From Dirofilaria immitis (Eukaryota > Nematoda > Chromadorea > Rhabditida > Onchocercidae), in assembly GCA_024305405.1 (NCBI GenBank), contig JAKNDB010000107.1:2976001-3040000 (forward strand): a stretch of 64,000 bases of DNA, in the 5' to 3' direction. This document shows, piece by piece, positions 63,801 to 64,000 of this stretch. Positions within the stretch are counted from its first letter, which is position 1. The number at the start of each line of letters is the position of its first letter. A program made the translations under genes and the position numbers. The notes beneath the pieces are model-generated. The model was not told the origin of the DNA. It made no database searches and saw only the letters and a program-made list of their open reading frames with translations.

Positions 63801-64000
63801 TACAATTTTTCTTATCATAGCGATTAAAAGGATTAAATGAAAAGGATTTAATTTTGCTTCGTAAGAGTTTTGGAAATTTTGTAAACCATATATACTGAAG
63901 AATAAAGTTGGAAGTACCGATTGGTACGCGTGAGATTTCCGATAATAAATTTCGTCCAATGACAAGCGACCTTTCAGTTAGATAACCCCAAGAATACCGT
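57853..64000 (-). CDS. rev-3: DNA polymerase zeta catalytic subunit (REV3), 3' part
   Basis: Family B translesion polymerase that extends past DNA lesions. Only the C-terminal half is in the window; the gene continues beyond 64000. Minus-strand exons, 5' to 3': 64000-63918, 63527-63402, 62187-62038, 61851-61741, 61648-61536, 61425-61209, 60926-60840, 60752-60673, 60178-60047, 59955-59850, 59687-59457, 59263-59098, 59010-58756, 58525-58389, 57992-57853. It starts in the exonuclease-like region (NLLSEISRVPI). Polymerase motifs follow: VLDFQSLYPSIIIAYN (motif A), LKLIANVTYGYAAANFSGR (B), VIYGDTDSMFV (C, both Asp), and FDAKGIETVRRDSCP. Two C-terminal Cys clusters end it: CPTIVGCYKNC...WCNEC (zinc) and CRDC...C..AC (iron-sulphur, binds REV7/POLD partners). 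Single A/T losses break frame at 59647-59654, 59561-59566, 60852-60857, 61772-61775, 62088-62093 and 63490-63495. Confidence 0.95.
63094..63236. mobile_element. MITE-like element with 27-bp perfect terminal inverted repeats
   Basis: Bases 63094-63120 and 63210-63236 are exact reverse complements, enclosing an 89-bp AT-rich core. The 143-bp unit sits in a REV3 intron (between exons 63402-63527 and 62038-62187). There is no coding capacity and no obvious target-site duplication. Size and structure suit a non-autonomous DNA transposon, or simply a stable hairpin. Confidence 0.6.

Noticed and set aside
1..64000. Endosymbiont (Wolbachia) insertion, tRNA genes or spliced-leader/5S genes
   Set aside because: No bacterial-like coding, no tRNA B-box-like GGTTCRANNCC cloverleaf and no spliced-leader sequence was seen when reading both strands.

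Overview
The window looks like nuclear DNA of a parasitic nematode, most likely a filarial/spirurid relative. It is very AT-rich. The genes are split into many short exons (about 60-240 bp) with TTTTCAG/TTTTAG acceptors, several start codons sit just behind an unpaired acceptor (expected for spliced-leader trans-splicing), and the proteins are animal housekeeping families. No tRNA, CRISPR array, bacterial gene or intact autonomous transposon was recognised.

Layout, left to right: 1-8.8 kb gene-poor DNA with simple repeats, short direct repeats and many TGATAA/TTATCA hexamers; 8.9-11.8 kb a patatin-like (PNPLA/ATGL type) lipase; 12.5-14.4 kb an EBAG9/RCAS1 orthologue; 18.2-20.6 kb a tentative acidic protein starting MGC (possible N-acylation); 22.6-23.6 kb (minus) a DRAM/Frag1-like membrane protein; 25.8-32.9 kb threonyl-tRNA synthetase (20 exons) with an 18S rRNA fragment and a duplicated exon piece in its introns; 33.7-35.9 kb an unrecognised gene; 38.1-43.3 kb a ClC-7 type chloride/proton antiporter (18 exons); 43.8-45.3 kb EMC10; 46.2-48.0 kb a BAP18-like chromatin protein; 50.5-51.5 kb a small putative mitochondrial membrane protein; 52.7-55.8 kb (minus) a short, motif-degenerate eIF4A-like protein; 57.9-64.0 kb (minus) DNA polymerase zeta catalytic subunit REV3, whose 5' end runs off the window.

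Plus-strand neighbours PNPLA/EBAG9, tars-1/unknown and ClC-7/EMC10/BAP18 are separated by only about 0.5-0.9 kb, compatible with nematode-style operons, although this is inference.

A technical point matters for every reader. Most conserved genes carry single-base deletions, nearly always inside A or T runs. Restoring one base at each site gives lengths that fit the families: tars-1 becomes 698 codons including stop, and ClC-7 806. These look like consensus errors of a homopolymer-prone assembly, not pseudogenes. All gene entries are therefore spans, with exon coordinates and breaks given in the evidence.
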